A stretch of 64,000 nt of DNA from Pseudogymnoascus destructans (lineage: Eukaryota; Ascomycota; Leotiomycetes; Thelebolales; Thelebolaceae), in the NCBI RefSeq assembly GCF_001641265.1, contig NW_020167521.1, forward strand, positions 868,001 to 932,000. The letters run 5' to 3'. Under the pieces are notes generated by a model that was not told the DNA's origin, made no database searches, and worked only from the letters and a program-made list of their open reading frames with translations. Numbering within the stretch: position 1 is the stretch's first letter; each line of letters opens with the position of its first letter. Shown here in pieces: positions 44,053-56,081 of this stretch. A program made the translations under genes and the position numbers.

Positions 44053-44566
44053 GTCATATAATGACAATGTACATTAGTATGTGCGGTCTGGAATTTTTAG
44101 TAAAGCAGATACCCATTAGTTTCAGTTTTAAGAGGAGGCCCAATGCATATATATAAATCACTTTGTTGTAGTCTTCTCATATGTTACAATACGCATAGAT
44201 AGCCCCCACAGATTTGGCATGTAATTTCATAACCAAAACTCCTCCTTTCCCAGGTCCAACTTGGAGGCCTTTCTTCGATATCTACATCTTAAAAACCTAT
44301 AATTGTCATGGTAAACTATAATTATCCCAAGGGAGCTGTGGTTGCTACCGAAAAGTGTTAGCGCGATTATGGGCGATCCTGGACAGAGCTATCGGACTAC
44401 GTCAGTATCTCCAGTATTACCCGCCGGTTGGAGCTTCAGAACTTATTCTATCCCACCAAGCATCTCAACCCGACAGTTCGCGTTCCCATGCAAACCTTCA
44501 GGGCTTGCTATATTACATAAAATACCGGAATACCACGTCTACCTCGAGCTTTGCGGCTCCATCGCA
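44053..44566. other. Intergenic region before the conserved membrane-protein gene
   Basis: 514 bp. The reading frame of the next gene is open upstream to about 44342 without a conserved sequence. Start choice there is discussed with that gene. Otherwise AT-rich flank. Confidence 0.4.
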
Positions 44567-45769
44567 ATGGTATACAACGACAGCGATAACCCCAAACCCG
44601 ACCGTGGATTCGAAGACCCTACTCCCCAATCCGACAACGATCGCTATGACGAATTCAAGGAACCTCCGAACCTGAAAAGGTTTGAAGGGACATACCTCCC
44701 AAGGCCATTCATAGGGGCCCGGATTCTGGGGCTCAACGATGCGAAGGTAGCTTCATCCGTCGACCAAGTCATCAGAAGTGCTGAGAAAACCCTCGGGAGG
44801 CCGCCAACAGAAGAAGAAGCTTCCGCCCTGGCATATTGGGCAGCAAAGCATTTGTCTTTATTCTCATACGGACCCATCGCGGGGTTTGCTGGTGGGATGA
44901 TGCAAGCGTACAGAACAGCGCCGTCGTTCAAATTTCCATTCGTCAAGCCCAACCCTGACACGTTCAATCCCAAAGTCTTTCCATCCGCTAGACTCGCCTG
45001 GGTGATGGGCATGGAGGCCATTCCTTTTTGGCACGTAGCGAGGGTGTCTGCATATAGCACTGTTGGGATGCTTGTTGGGACAATGTTTTTTGGTATCTAC
45101 TCTTCCTCCGTGGCGACAGTTGGTATGGTCGCGGATGCGAGGTTAAAGGATTTTTTGGCACATGTTAAGTCACAGGCACAAAATGCCCCCGGGTCAGGGC
45201 CGAGCCGTTCACGACGGCCAGTGCTACCAGTTCCTCGCGGGAGCCAAACGAAGCCAAGAGAACAGGCCACCGGAGACGACGCCAGCCCCAATAGCGACTC
45301 ATTCTGGGGGACAAGCAACGAGGAGGGCCCGTTGAATGGGGGACTTCTAGGTGCGGAAACTGCGAGAGAGTCCCAAATCCCAGCACAACGCCCCGTGGGC
45401 GCCGCACCTAGAAGAGGCACTCAGCCTGCACCTACTGCAGAGAAAGAACTGTCATACTTTGATGATGCATCTCCAACCGGCGGCGTGGGAGTTACAGACG
45501 AGATGTCATCTGGCGGATCAGCCTGGGAGCGCCTTCGGCAGCAAGGGCTCACGAATGGGGGTTCACAGCAAGGGTCCTCATCACAGCCCAGTCGGCAGCC
45601 TCGAGCTGATTCCTCTGCTCAAAGTGGATGGGGTAATGGTGCCGATACTGCCAGTAGCGCCCAGGCACCAGAGGGGCGTCAGATGTCTGCAAGGGAGGCT
45701 GCTCAGCGAGAGTTCGACGAGCAGATTGAACGGGAGAGACAGGGTGGAAGCTTTAACAGTAGGGGGTAA
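44567..45769 (+). CDS. Conserved fungal membrane protein of unknown function
   Basis: Single exon, 400 residues from the ATG at 44567 (MVYNDSDNPKPDR). Another in-frame ATG at 44369 would add 66 poorly composed residues. The first 190 residues are ordered, with hydrophobic stretches (HLSLFSYGPIAGFAGGMMQAY and STVGMLVGTMFFGIYSSSVATVGMVA) suggesting two membrane-associated helices. The C-terminal half is S/Q/G-rich and disordered, ending in a charged helix (SAREAAQREFDEQIERERQ). I do not recognise the family; a mitochondrial or ER membrane location is only a guess. Strong codon-level coding character supports a real gene. Confidence 0.7.
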   Translation: MVYNDSDNPKPDRGFEDPTPQSDNDRYDEFKEPPNLKRFEGTYLPRPFIGARILGLNDAKVASSVDQVIRSAEKTLGRPPTEEEASALAYWAAKHLSLFSYGPIAGFAGGMMQAYRTAPSFKFPFVKPNPDTFNPKVFPSARLAWVMGMEAIPFWHVARVSAYSTVGMLVGTMFFGIYSSSVATVGMVADARLKDFLAHVKSQAQNAPGSGPSRSRRPVLPVPRGSQTKPREQATGDDASPNSDSFWGTSNEEGPLNGGLLGAETARESQIPAQRPVGAAPRRGTQPAPTAEKELSYFDDASPTGGVGVTDEMSSGGSAWERLRQQGLTNGGSQQGSSSQPSRQPRADSSAQSGWGNGADTASSAQAPEGRQMSAREAAQREFDEQIERERQGGSFNSRG

Positions 45770-46632
45770 GACGCGGTAGAATGTAATACTACAACTACAC
45801 AAAATAAGACGCCTATCTTGTACAGTACTTCATGGGATTTTCAGTGAAGATTCGAGTTCAAATTCATATTGGGCAGATAAGTTTGCTAGCATGTTTACAA
45901 GGCGTTGGCGATGGTGGACCTATCACGACATCACTAGCAATAGCTGCTTCTGTTAAGAAATATTCCCCGCGGCCACTCTATCATACACAGCCTTATATTA
46001 CGGAATGAAAGGTAGAAGTTACGTATGGTATGGCCTGCTTAGGTGAGAAAATATGAGACAAGACAATGGGCATTGTGCAAGGGATAAGCCGCAGGATACA
46101 ACGCCTCTTTACGGACGCCCACGTTAAAGCCCGTGGGCGTGGCTTGTCTACCAAGAGCTGACAGTGAGACTCTACTTCAACGCTGTTGAGATCTCTACCA
46201 CATTAACTATAGCGGTGGCTTTATCACTTCTCGTAGTTCTCACCCAAGCTGGCCATGCAGTACGACCAATAAGTTTCCGTACGAGTCCGTGCTTTTCCCC
46301 AGACAAAGACCCGTACGGAAACTTATATCGCCCTACCGTACACTGTACTGTATCTATCACTATGCGAGGCAAAATTCATTAAGTGGTTCTGCACAGTTTA
46401 AGGATCGTCAGTAGCCTCAGTCGTAGCGTCAGCCATGCTGGGTGGATTTCGCCCTACTAAGTGGGAAATAGGCGCGGGCCGTGTCTTTAACTAATAAAAC
46501 GCTGTGGCACAGGCCACCCACACACCCCCTAGTTATTACAGAAATGCTTCAGCTTTGGGAACAAACCCAGGAATAGCCAGACAAGATGTATGTAAGCACA
46601 TCCCGCCTATGGGCAGAAATGTTGAGCAAAGA
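45770..46632. other. Gene-free stretch with two inverted repeats
   Basis: 863 bp with no gene seen. ACGCCCACG and CGTGGGCGT flank an 8-base loop at about 46116-46141. ATAAGTTTCCGTACG and CGTACGGAAACTTAT (46269-46283 and 46312-46326) form a 15-bp perfect inverted repeat with a 28-base spacer. Short frames there are incidental. Confidence 0.5.
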
Positions 46633-47581
46633 ATGCCAACTATGTTGTCCCATATTTTCAAGTTGCTAGTTATGGTGCTGGCGTTCGGCGCTGGCACAGC
46701 GTCGTCCCAGGATTCATCAAATTCGCTCGTGAGCCGCCGCCTCACCGAGTATCTAACGCCAGCCGCGTCTGGGACGCATGAGTTTGCCCGCGTGCCAGGC
46801 ACGAATTTTGTGCTGTATGGCAGATGTCGGACAGCCAGCTTATCAAGATCGAGCTGAATCCGATCACCGAGGAACCTACTGCTTTCCAGTCATTTCCTAT
46901 GGGAAACAACAGCAAGTCAGGGCTCCATGGCGTGTGGCCTTCGGAGTTATACCCCGGCAAGATGTGGCTATCGCTGCAGTGGGAAAATAAGTTGCTGCTC
47001 GTGTATCCAGGACAGAATCTCTCGGCCGTTCCGTCCATCATCAAGACCATTAATATCCCGGAGCCAGGAAACAGCCCACATTGCATCTTTGAGATTGGCA
47101 ATCGCGTCTGGGCCGGCCTTAAGGATGCTTCCGAGCAAACTGGCCAGTACTATTTCTTCTCAGCAGATATCTCTAACTCCACCGACCAGAAGCTGTACCC
47201 GTGCCTCAAAAACCCTGTGTTCATCAAGGAGGAGCCAGCCACCAAGTTAATCTATGTCACGCAAGACACAGAGTCGTCCATCATGCGCATCAATGCTACC
47301 AGCGGCAGTTGCCGATTCCGCCAAACGTCGGCAGCACGCCAGTCGGAATGACCACTGCCCACGGTCCAATGAATGGAGTCTGGTTCAGTCTCGCTGGCAA
47401 TGCAACCGGCGGCTCTGGTTCCTTTGGCTACATCGCATCCACTGGCGATATGCGATTCTTTCAGCTTAAGAAGCCGTAGCTAGGCACCAATGCTGGTTTG
47501 TTGCATATCGCCGACGCGCCAACCGTTGCAGGCGGTCCGGCTTTGTGGCTCTTTTCAACGTCGCTTCTCAGCACTAACTAA
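46633..47581 (+). pseudogene. Decayed secreted beta-propeller-like protein (Vgb/NHL-type)
   Basis: A signal peptide (MLSHIFKLLVMVLAFGAG) starts at 46642. The protein then continues in three frames: to about 46822, 46824-47305, and 47305-47581, where a TAG at 47477 interrupts the frame before it runs on with LGTNAGLLHIADAP. Repeated short strands with GLHGVWPSE, HCIFEIGNRVWAGLKD and GPMNGVWFSLAGNATGG resemble virginiamycin-B-lyase-like propellers of fungi. Two indels and one nonsense codon show decay. No function is expected, and the family call is tentative. Confidence 0.6.
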
Positions 47582-48078
47582 CTCGCCCGATGATCTGATC
47601 CCCGTGACTGAAGGCATATCATCATGGAAATCGCGTGTGTCAGCAGGGTGTAGAGCTAAAAGCCGGTGGTTCAGTAGCCAAACAGTACTGCTTGGACTAA
47701 ATATGTAATGAAGGCGTGGTCGAATAATAACCCTGAGTTCCGTAGTCAGTGAATAACAACATAAGTAGAAGGAGCGCTGGTGGATAATATATTATTACAT
47801 CTATAAAAGAACGGTCACTGAATAACCGTCTGTGTCGCCTGTCCGAGAGCCAAAGCGCTCGTTACGTACATTTTGCCCGAGTGTTTCAGAAGCTCCAGAA
47901 TCGAACATATATTGCGATAGCTTCGTACAAGCTATACGCAACATGGAGTCCAGCTGAAGAAATATATCCTAAAGTTTGACAGCGTGCGGAAAGTGGTCAA
48001 TCGGGCACATCACCAGCTGGTCAAGCTGGCATCTCGTCAAAATCCCAAATACGTGTCCCGTACAAAAAATCACTGGAC
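47582..48078. other. Intergenic region, decayed 3' end and promoter
   Basis: 497 bp with possible remnants of the pseudogene's C-terminus in its first 130 bp. The rest is the promoter of the polyamine-synthase-like gene. No other structure seen. Confidence 0.35.
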
Positions 48079-49924
48079 ATGGCCAAGCCAAAGTCGCAAA
48101 AGCGCGAGGCGAACGTCAGCAATGCCAGCCCGCCGCTAACGCAGGAGAACTTCGAGAAAGAGCTGAAGGAACTGGCCAAGAAGGCGAAGGAGGAGACTTT
48201 CTTCAATCATGCCGTTGACTGGGCTGGCACCACCGTCAGGGCTGTGGTGATACTCGCCCTGGCGGCGGCGTCTTCGTCGGTTTCGCAACTTACGCTGTCG
48301 CCTGTGTACGGTGCCATTCCAGCGTCGATATGGCATGATAAGCTTGTTAATGCTGCGTGTTTCTTGGGGTGGTCGGGGAGCTTTTGGTTGAGGAGGAATG
48401 TGCGATGGAGGCTGATTGATCTGCTGCCATTGATTGCATTCTACATCCCGACGGTCCAACACTTCCTCTTTAACTACAGTAATACGTTTGGTGCTACGTA
48501 TGGGCCCCTTATTACAGAGTTGTTGACCGTGGCGCCGCTTCTCCTACTCTCAGCGTCAGCTGTAGGGTTAGTATTAGAGGGGTTTGGAATCACGGGGAAG
48601 TGGCACTCGGTGCCAGGAGTAGCATCCTTTGTCTTCCTAAAGATAACATCAGCCTGGTCCGCGAATGTTATCCAGAGCACCAGCTACAAGTCCGTACTCC
48701 TGTCACGCGTGTCCTGGCAGGTCCAGCTCGCGGCGTCCTACGCCCTCCTCGCTCCGTCAAAGCTGCTGATTTACGCAGTGCCAGCTCTCCTGCACACAGC
48801 CGTCTTCAATGCCCACGCTCAGACCCCCTGGGCGACGCAGGCCCTGAACTCGAGTCTGCAAGCTGAGGGCTATAGGCTCATCGCACGCCAGGACTCGAAT
48901 ACTGGCTATATCTCCGTTCTGGAGAGTGTCAGCAATCAGTTCCGCGTCTTGCGGTGCGATCACAGCTTGCTGGGGGGAGTATGGACGATGCACCAGAGCC
49001 ACAATCCGGTGGTTGGCGAGCCTGTGTATGCTATATTCACCATGCTGGAGGCGGTTCGGTTGATTGAAGCGCCCGTTTCCGTCCCTGATAGCGAGGCACA
49101 AGCTCTAGTCATGTAAGCATTCTTTGCTATGAGTCTGTTCACCCAACTAATATTGTACAGCGGCGCTGGCATTGGCACAAGTCCTGGTGCCCTCATGGCC
49201 CATGGCATCAACACGACGATCGTTGAGATCGACCCCGTCGTTTTGGAGTACGCAGTAAAGTACTTCGACCTCGCACCGAACCACCACGCCGTCATCGACG
49301 ACGCCGTCCACTACGCGGCGCAAGTCGCCAACGACACCACCCAACGCTACGACTACATCATCCACGACGTCTTCACCGGCGGCGCCGAGCCCATCGCCCT
49401 CTTCACCGACGAGTTCCTGCGCAACCTCCACCGGTCTCTAGAACCCGACGGCGTCATCGCAATCGTAAGTCCAGTTTCTCCATTCCTCCCCCCACCAGCA
49501 CTAACCGCCGCAGAACTACGCCTCCGACCTACTCCAACCAAGCACACATCTCATCATCCGCACCATCCTCGCCATCTTCCCCTCCTGTCGCATCTACCGC
49601 GAGACGGCGACGCCCACAGCCGCCGAGCTCCTCGCCGCGGGCCAGGACTTCACCAACATGGTTCTCTTCTGCCGCGCACGCTCGGAGGCGCCGATTACCT
49701 TCCGCGAGCCCGTGGAGCGGGACTTTCTGCGCAGCGGGGCGCGGAAGGCGTATCTGGTACCGAAACATGAGATTCTGCGTGGGGAGTTTGATTTAGAAGA
49801 CGTTGGGGATGTGCTGAGGGCGAATGATACGGCGAAGTTGGAGGAGACGCAGAGGAGGAGCGCGGTGGGTCATTGGAATGTGATGAGGGCTGTTGTGCCG
49901 GGGAAGATCTGGGAGTTGTGGTGA
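48079..49924 (+). CDS. Membrane-anchored spermidine/spermine synthase-like (PABS) protein
   Basis: Exons 48079-49112, 49161-49464 and 49514-49924 give 582 residues. After a charged N-terminus, about six hydrophobic segments (residues 50-245; for example VRAVVILALAAASSSVSQL and LLTVAPLLLLSASAVGLVL) precede a methyltransferase-fold domain. It has IGAGIGTSPGAL (nucleotide-loop position), TTIVEIDPVVLEYA and DYIIHDVFTGGAEP. This follows the layout of the fungal spermidine-synthase-like family, in which a PABS fold is fused to a membrane part. Polyamine synthase activity is not assured: the substrate and product are unknown for such fusions. Both introns keep frame (48 and 49 bp). Confidence 0.75.
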
Positions 49925-50524
49925 GGGCGGGGTGTGTGGTTTGTTATATTTTCACATTTAGCATGGAGGGATGTAGTTGGTGTCATATGGTTGGTGATAT
50001 AGTTGAGTATGGTACATAGTGTTGGATTAGGTGACATATAGGTGTATATAGGATGCAGATTAGATAAGAGATATGATCTATGGCCACAAGATCATGGCTG
50101 GTTAGAGCTGAGGATACAAGCTGGGAAAGAGACTGACTGGAGATAAGATAGCGCATATCCGCAGTCCGAGTCGATGATATCACGTGACAAGAGACGGGGA
50201 GGATAATCTATCTAATCACACCATCTGATCACGAGACCTCGCTCTCATTCCTGGTCTCGATTCAACGATTCGACGATGCCACGATGGGCCTCGATCGTTC
50301 TTGGTTATTGAATTGGCCATGGATCTCACAACTGTAACCTGCACTCCGCCTCCCAGCCCAGACGGCACATGTACATCATACGCGGAATCTGTATACGAGG
50401 GTACCTGTCGAAATTCCTTTTACACACATCTTTTACCTAAGTCCATCCATCGGCAGTGGCACAGGCAGATGTCAGACGGCATCATTAGGTAATCTTTAGG
50501 CCTCCTTTGCCGACCTCGCTCTGT

Positions 50525-50793
50525 CCCATCCACTACCCATCCACTACCCATCCACTGCCCATCCACTACCCATCCACTACCCATCCACTACCCATCCACT
50601 GCCCATCCACTACCCATCCACTACCCATCCACTACCCATCCACTACTCATCCACTACCCATCCACTACTATCCACTACCCATCCACTACTCATCCACTAC
50701 CCATCCACTACTATCCACTACCCATCCACTACTCATCCACTACTCATCCACTACTCATCCACTACCCATCCACTACTCATCCACTACCCATCC
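50525..50793. repeat. Minisatellite, CCATCCACTA unit
   Basis: About 27 near-perfect head-to-tail 10-bp units, with CCATCCACTG, TCATCCACTA and shortened TATCCACTA variants interspersed. Variable unit order suggests ongoing expansion by slippage or unequal exchange. Confidence 0.9.
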
Positions 50794-51649
50794 CCTCCTC
50801 ACTCCTGCCACCTACACCCCTTGGTCCCGCTCACACCCCATATTTCCCTTATCTTTCCCACCCATCAACCAACTCCCCCATACATACGTACTAAGTAAAA
50901 CGGTTACCTTCTCTTTTTAATCAACATAAATGGACGTCGTGGTCATGGAAATTCTGCCAGGCCTCCACGACCACTCATCACGTTTGCATTACGTCCAGCT
51001 TTGCCTTCGGTCCTCGCTGAGCGGGTGAGAATTTCCATGCGGATGCGACTGTACTTTGATGGGAGGTACTGTACAGACCCAACTGTCACTCACGCGTGTA
51101 CGCACACGCTTCCTTAACTTACAAGTCGGCGGGGAATTCGGCTCGGCGGGGAATCGGCGGGGAATTCGGCGGGGAACTCGGCGGGGAGGACCAAGGAAAA
51201 TATGGCGTACGTATCCACCACCATCGCCACCCAGCCGTATCCAATTATCCACTTGAAGTTCCATAGTGCTGTAGTCATCAAATATGGCTGAGAGCTGTCA
51301 TATTTTTCTTCTCATCGGTTGGGTTGGTGCGAATTGCATGGCGAGGCTTGGTTTGTTGGTCATCGCTTTTCCTTCCCGTTTATACTGCCAAGGTAAGACA
51401 CAGTTGGTCCATGTATTGCGCCCTGCACAGCTAAAACAGCTATAGCAATCAGCCGCCCACAGCTACTACGAGGACGGTCATTTGCCAGATATTGGATATT
51501 GTGTCTGGGTATATCCCCCTTCGGCTCCAACTCCCCGGCCCATTTCTCCCTTTACTTGATTGGTTGGTCTCGTGACTCACAACCCATACATTTTCCAACA
51601 TACATTTTCCCAAGAACACAGTACGTACTCTGAACTAGGGACCATACTT

Positions 51650-51790
51650 TGGCAACTAGGGCTAACTAGGATTGACTAGGGCTAACTAGGACTAACTAGG
51701 CTAACTTGAACTAACTAGGCTACATAACTAGGACTAACTAGGCTAACTTGAACTAATTAGGCTAACTAGGACTAACTAGGCTAACTACGA
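51650..51790. repeat. Tandem ACTAGG-CTAACT repeat
   Basis: Degenerate units of GGCTAACTAGGACTAACTA type run through this stretch, followed after 75 bp by the CCTAA array. The composition is unlike surrounding coding DNA. Confidence 0.75.
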
Positions 51791-51866
51791 CTAACTGTCC
51801 TGCCTTATCTCATTATCCGCACCTTTTTATCCTCTACCTTACCTAACCTTACCTAACCTTTACCTT

Positions 51867-51934
51867 ACCTAACCTAACCTAACCTAACCTAACCTAACCT
51901 AACCTAACCTAACCTAACCTAACCTAACCTAACC
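51867..51934. repeat. Interstitial (CCTAA)n array
   Basis: About 13 perfect head-to-tail CCTAA units, with imperfect CCTTA/CCTAA units on both sides (51836-51955). The complement is TTAGG, one base shorter than the TTAGGG telomere unit usual in filamentous fungi. Confidence 0.9.
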
Positions 51935-52779
51935 TTACCTTACCCCCTACCTCACCTTACGTTACCCTTCCATACTTTTACCCTCTTACCTCTTATGGTA
52001 CTCTCTTTCTCTTCTCTTACTTCGCTATCTTTAGCCCCCGAATATACGAAATACCTAATCTTCCTATCTATCCAACAACCACCCACCACTCTATCTCTGC
52101 ATACCGTCAACACCCGAAATCCAAACCTCGAAAATTCCATCTCCGCCATTTCCACCACACAAACACTACCATTACACCCATACTATACTCAAATCACACA
52201 GTACCCCATATTCCCCAGAATCCACTGCGCCCCTACGCAAAACTACTCTCTTATCTATCGCTCCCATCCCCATCTATCTGCACCCGCTGCACGGCTGCAC
52301 CTCTACGCCTCTGCACCACCACCTACCTCCAAGAAACTTGCGCCAGTCTCACTGCAGAAACACGATAAGCCTTCCCCGGATACCCCATTCGCCTTCTGCC
52401 TCGAGCTATCCTGTTCAGGGCTAGTAGAGCGCTTCTAGAGTACCCGCGCTGCTCTCGATACCATGCCCATTTGGCATATCAGGCGTCCTTGCACATCCCT
52501 CGCCGGCCCGCCGAACGTCCTCATACGTGTCGGTATCTGATAACCGTTTGACCAAAAAAGAAGCATAAGCAAAACCAATTCCATTGTCTAACGGACTGCT
52601 TGGTACCCGTACCAAGTCCAATCCGGGAGATCATCCCGATTACCTACGGTTGGTTCTTTGCCCGTGTCACCCAGTGCTTGTGTCGTGGGATCGGTCCGCG
52701 GGGGACTCTTCTGTGGGGTTCAATCGGCGCGCCACCTACCCCGTCCCCTGCGCACTCTCACCCAGCGGCCTCGAAAGCC

Positions 52780-55123
52780 ATGTCGACCCCCATTTCTATC
52801 CCTCGGACGGCTCCCATCCCCATTGCTGCCAAACCCAACCATGCCAAGAACGACACGCCTGCGGAGGAGAGTATAAAACCAAAGGCCTCCTCGAGCATGA
52901 GAAGCTTGATAGTAGACGGTGACCTACCCAACACACGTACCCGGAAGGACCGACCGTGTGATGCCTGCAGAAGGCGCAAGAGTAAGTGCGTCATACACGA
53001 GGGCCAGGTTGCGTGTGTCTTGTGCAAATTCCACAAGCAGGATTGCACGTTTGTCCAGAGTCCGCAGCCGCGCAAGAGAAAGCTTGTCCCTGAAGAAGGA
53101 AAGGTGGGAAAGGAGGACTCCGCTGCCAAGAGGAGGTATGTATTTCTCGTTTTCGTCCCCGATACAGCGCATCTGACTTCCTTCTAGGTCGCCAGACAGG
53201 CCTGAAGAACCATCCAAGCGGAGGCAGCCTGACTCGAGCAATTCCAGCACCTGTGCCGGCTCTCTCACCGAAGATATGGCCAACATTGGCGGGCCAGCGA
53301 TGCTGAAACGCACGCTCGGTCTACAGAATGATCGGTACAGTCAATATATAGGGCCGACAACAGACTTCGAGCCCTCTCTTCTCGACTTGTCGCATTTCGA
53401 TCCTCAAGATGAGAGTCTACTTTCGCGAGGCACGCTGAGGAAGGTCAGCGATGTCGATACTTTCTTGATGCTCCCAGACTACAACACCCCTGGATACGAG
53501 CATGTCATAGAGGACTCGGATGCCGTTGAGGCAATCGTCACTCCTCACGGCCTGGCCCTGATAGATCTGTACTTTCATGTTATTCACCCAAGCTTTCCTA
53601 TAATCCAAAAGACCGTATTTCTGGAGAAATATGCGAGGTCCTATCAAGAGTTTTCGCCTGCACTGTTAGCTGCAATGTATATTCTAGCAATCAACTGGTG
53701 GGACCACAGCGAACAGCTGGCCAAGTCCCCGAGACCGAATGTCAGAGAGCTTGAGCGGCTCGTACGTACGTCATTGGCAGATGCCATGTATCGGCCAAAG
53801 TTGTCGACAATACAAGCCGGCCTACTCCTATCGCAACGTCCGGAGGGAGACCAATGGGCGCCGACGGCACAGCTTGTCGCTATCGGCCAAGAGCTAGGCC
53901 TTCATCTCGACTGTTCGACCTGGAAGATTCCACTTTGGGAGCGCGGTCTCCGAAAGCGCTTGGCTTGGGCGTTGTATATGCAAGATAAATGGGGGTCGCT
54001 CATACACGGACGGCCGTCGCATATCTTTGCATCTAACTGGGCAGTGCGATCACTCACATGGAACGATTTCCCTGACGACCAGAGCGACCCGGGTGATGGA
54101 AGTGGTCGTGAGGATGGAGAGGTGCTGGAACACGAGCGTGGCAGGCTCCTCTTCACAGAGATGGTATCCTTGTCGCAACTTCTTGCTGAAGTCCTGGAAA
54201 CCTTTTATACTCTAGCCGCGATGGATAATGTGACGCGTGCCGGCACGTCTGGTACCCATATGGTTCTCTCCTTGGCGAAGCCCGTGCAGCTGAAGCTGAA
54301 AGAATGGTTTGCTGCGCTGCCGGTGTGCCTGAAAATGGAGAATAGCCACACCAATCTGGCATCCTCGCCGTCGCCACTCAGCAATGGAAGCCAGGGCAGC
54401 AGGCTTTCGTCTACCGGCTTCTTGCATCTCTCATACTTCGCCACTGAAATTACGCTTCATCGCCGCATCGTGCGCTCTCTCACGCCACCTGGACCGAACC
54501 TTCCTCCCATCGACCCCTATATTCTCCACATCTGCCGATCCGCCGCGAAAACTCGGCTCATCAGCGCAATGGATTTTGTAAATAGGTTGACACCAAGCCA
54601 TCTCCGCGCGTTCTGGTACTTCTCGTCCAAGACCAACTTCGCCCTCATCGGAACCTTCGGATCTCTCCTATGGGCAACGGCCCCTGGAAAGGAAGAGGCC
54701 GACTTCTACCGTATGCGCCTGAAGGAGTACCGCTGGACGCTTGGAGTCAGCGCGCGCGCCGGAGTCAGCGCGGATGGTGAAGGGCGTGGCGTGAAGGGCC
54801 TAACTGAGTTTGCGCTCGGCATGTTGGATACCAGCACTGGCCTCCTGAAGGCTCTCCCCGAGAAGCCTCTGCTCTCACGAGACAATAGCGAGGTCGGGCT
54901 GGGCAGTTCTCACTCCGCCAGCTTAATAAGCCTAGGCGGGATGATGAGCTCGAGTGCGCGCAGCGGCGGTGGCGGCTATGGCTTTGGGATGGGCGATGGC
55001 CAGGCGGGGTCGGGGGATGTGGATAGTGGACTTGCGAGCCCGAGTGATAGTACCAGCTCGGTGGAGGTGAGCCAGGGGTTTGAGGCCTTTATGGCGGCGC
55101 ATCTACAGGGACGGGAAAGATGA
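52780..55123 (+). CDS. tamA: Zn2Cys6 transcription factor TamA (Dal81/Uga35 orthologue)
   Basis: Exon 1 (52780-53135) and exon 2 (53188-55123), with a 52-bp GTATGT...TAG intron, give 763 residues. The binuclear zinc cluster is at residues 60-89 (CDACRRRKSKC then CVLCKFHKQDC; spacing C-x2-C-x6-C-x8-C-x2-C-x6-C), with RKDRP before it and a PRKRK basic tail. The fungal-specific regulatory domain spans about 240-540 (HPSFPIIQKTVFLEKY, GQELGLHLDCSTWKIPLWERGLRKRLAWALY). The C-terminus is S/G-rich. TamA/Dal81 is a co-activator of nitrogen-source genes with pathway-specific partners. The cluster sequence and length fit this orthologue group. No target gene lies next to it. Confidence 0.88.
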
Positions 55124-56081
55124 GGGGCGATTGAGTGGGCGTTTTCCCCGCCCGACAAGGCTGCGGGGTAGTGAGATTGCTCCCCCGAGACATGTGTTTT
55201 ATTTATGGAAGATGATGGGCACGACCCGGATGAAAACGAAAAAGCGGCAGGCTGGCTGGGCTGGCTTGGAGTTGTGTGTTTTTATTTAGCGCGGCGTTTG
55301 ATATCCCCCAAAAACAGAATAGTGAACCACTAGAGATCTGGCATTGCCGCCGTAGGGCGCCGGAGTTTTATGAAGAATTGAAGAAATATCTTCCTTTATT
55401 TCCATGATTTTTTGCTTGTGACGTCTGTGTTGTGGTTTATGGTGCGAGATGGCGTGCGAAGAGGTAGGGTATGTGCGCGGTTGAGGGATGGGCATGGTCG
55501 GTCTTTCGTGATTGTTACCACCTTCCCAGTTGATGTATTCGATGGTCGTGAGAGGAGGTCGTTGTTACTGAGTGTGGTCTTGGTCTCGCATTGTGTCGAC
55601 TCTGAGGTTAAGCTGAGGGGACCAGCGACCTCCACCCATGTGTCGAGTCCGAACTTTCGATGTAAACACCCACCTCGCAGGAACGAAACATCCCCATCCC
55701 ATCCCCCTTCTCCTCACACCAGCATTCCCAACACCAACCATCAAGACGCAGAAGGGCAACACCCCCAGCCGCCCTTGTAAACAACACCCTCCCCTCCCCA
55801 TCGATCCTGGGCTCCCTCCCCAAAACGGGAATTGCGGGGTTAGCTCTTCCCGGCACGTGCCTCCTATGCAGATGTGACTTGCGCCCTAGCGCCCCTTCCA
55901 TGCCCCCTACGATAATTTTGGCCAAGTATATGCTATGACTATACAGCGTCTGTGTGGCTTTGTGGGGTAGGGGCGACCTAGAGGGGGTGTAGGGGCGGCG
56001 CTTAGTACCTTTCTTCTCTGGCCGTGGCGTGTTGCGTTGGGGGCCGGGGTGGCCGCGATGTGAGGTTCGTGGTCGGCGGGT

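Larger units (their letters stand above)
49925..52779. other. Gene-poor region with minisatellites, tamA 5' region
   Basis: 2.86 kb without a supported gene. It holds a CCATCCACTA array, GGCGGGGAATTC units (about 51127-51190), ACTAGGCTAACT units and a CCTAA array, each listed or discussed separately. Inverted pieces CATGGAAATTCT and AGAATTTCCATG lie at about 50944 and 51029. Long open frames over the arrays are low complexity and not genes. The last part should contain the tamA promoter. Confidence 0.5.

Noticed and set aside
50507..50920. 137-codon plus-strand frame (PSTTHPLPIHY repeats)
   Set aside because: Pure translation of the CCATCCACTA minisatellite. No start context or homology.
51836..51955. 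Telomere end
   Set aside because: The unit is five bases, not TTAGGG, is degenerate at both sides, and is followed by ordinary genes on both sides.
52600..52779. Longer N-terminus for TamA
   Set aside because: No ATG in that stretch, and the residues are unlike the family. The ATG at 52780 is the natural start.
21444..55123. Nitrogen-metabolism cluster linking GLT1 and tamA
   Set aside because: The genes are 22 kb apart with unrelated housekeeping genes between, and the linkage looks coincidental.
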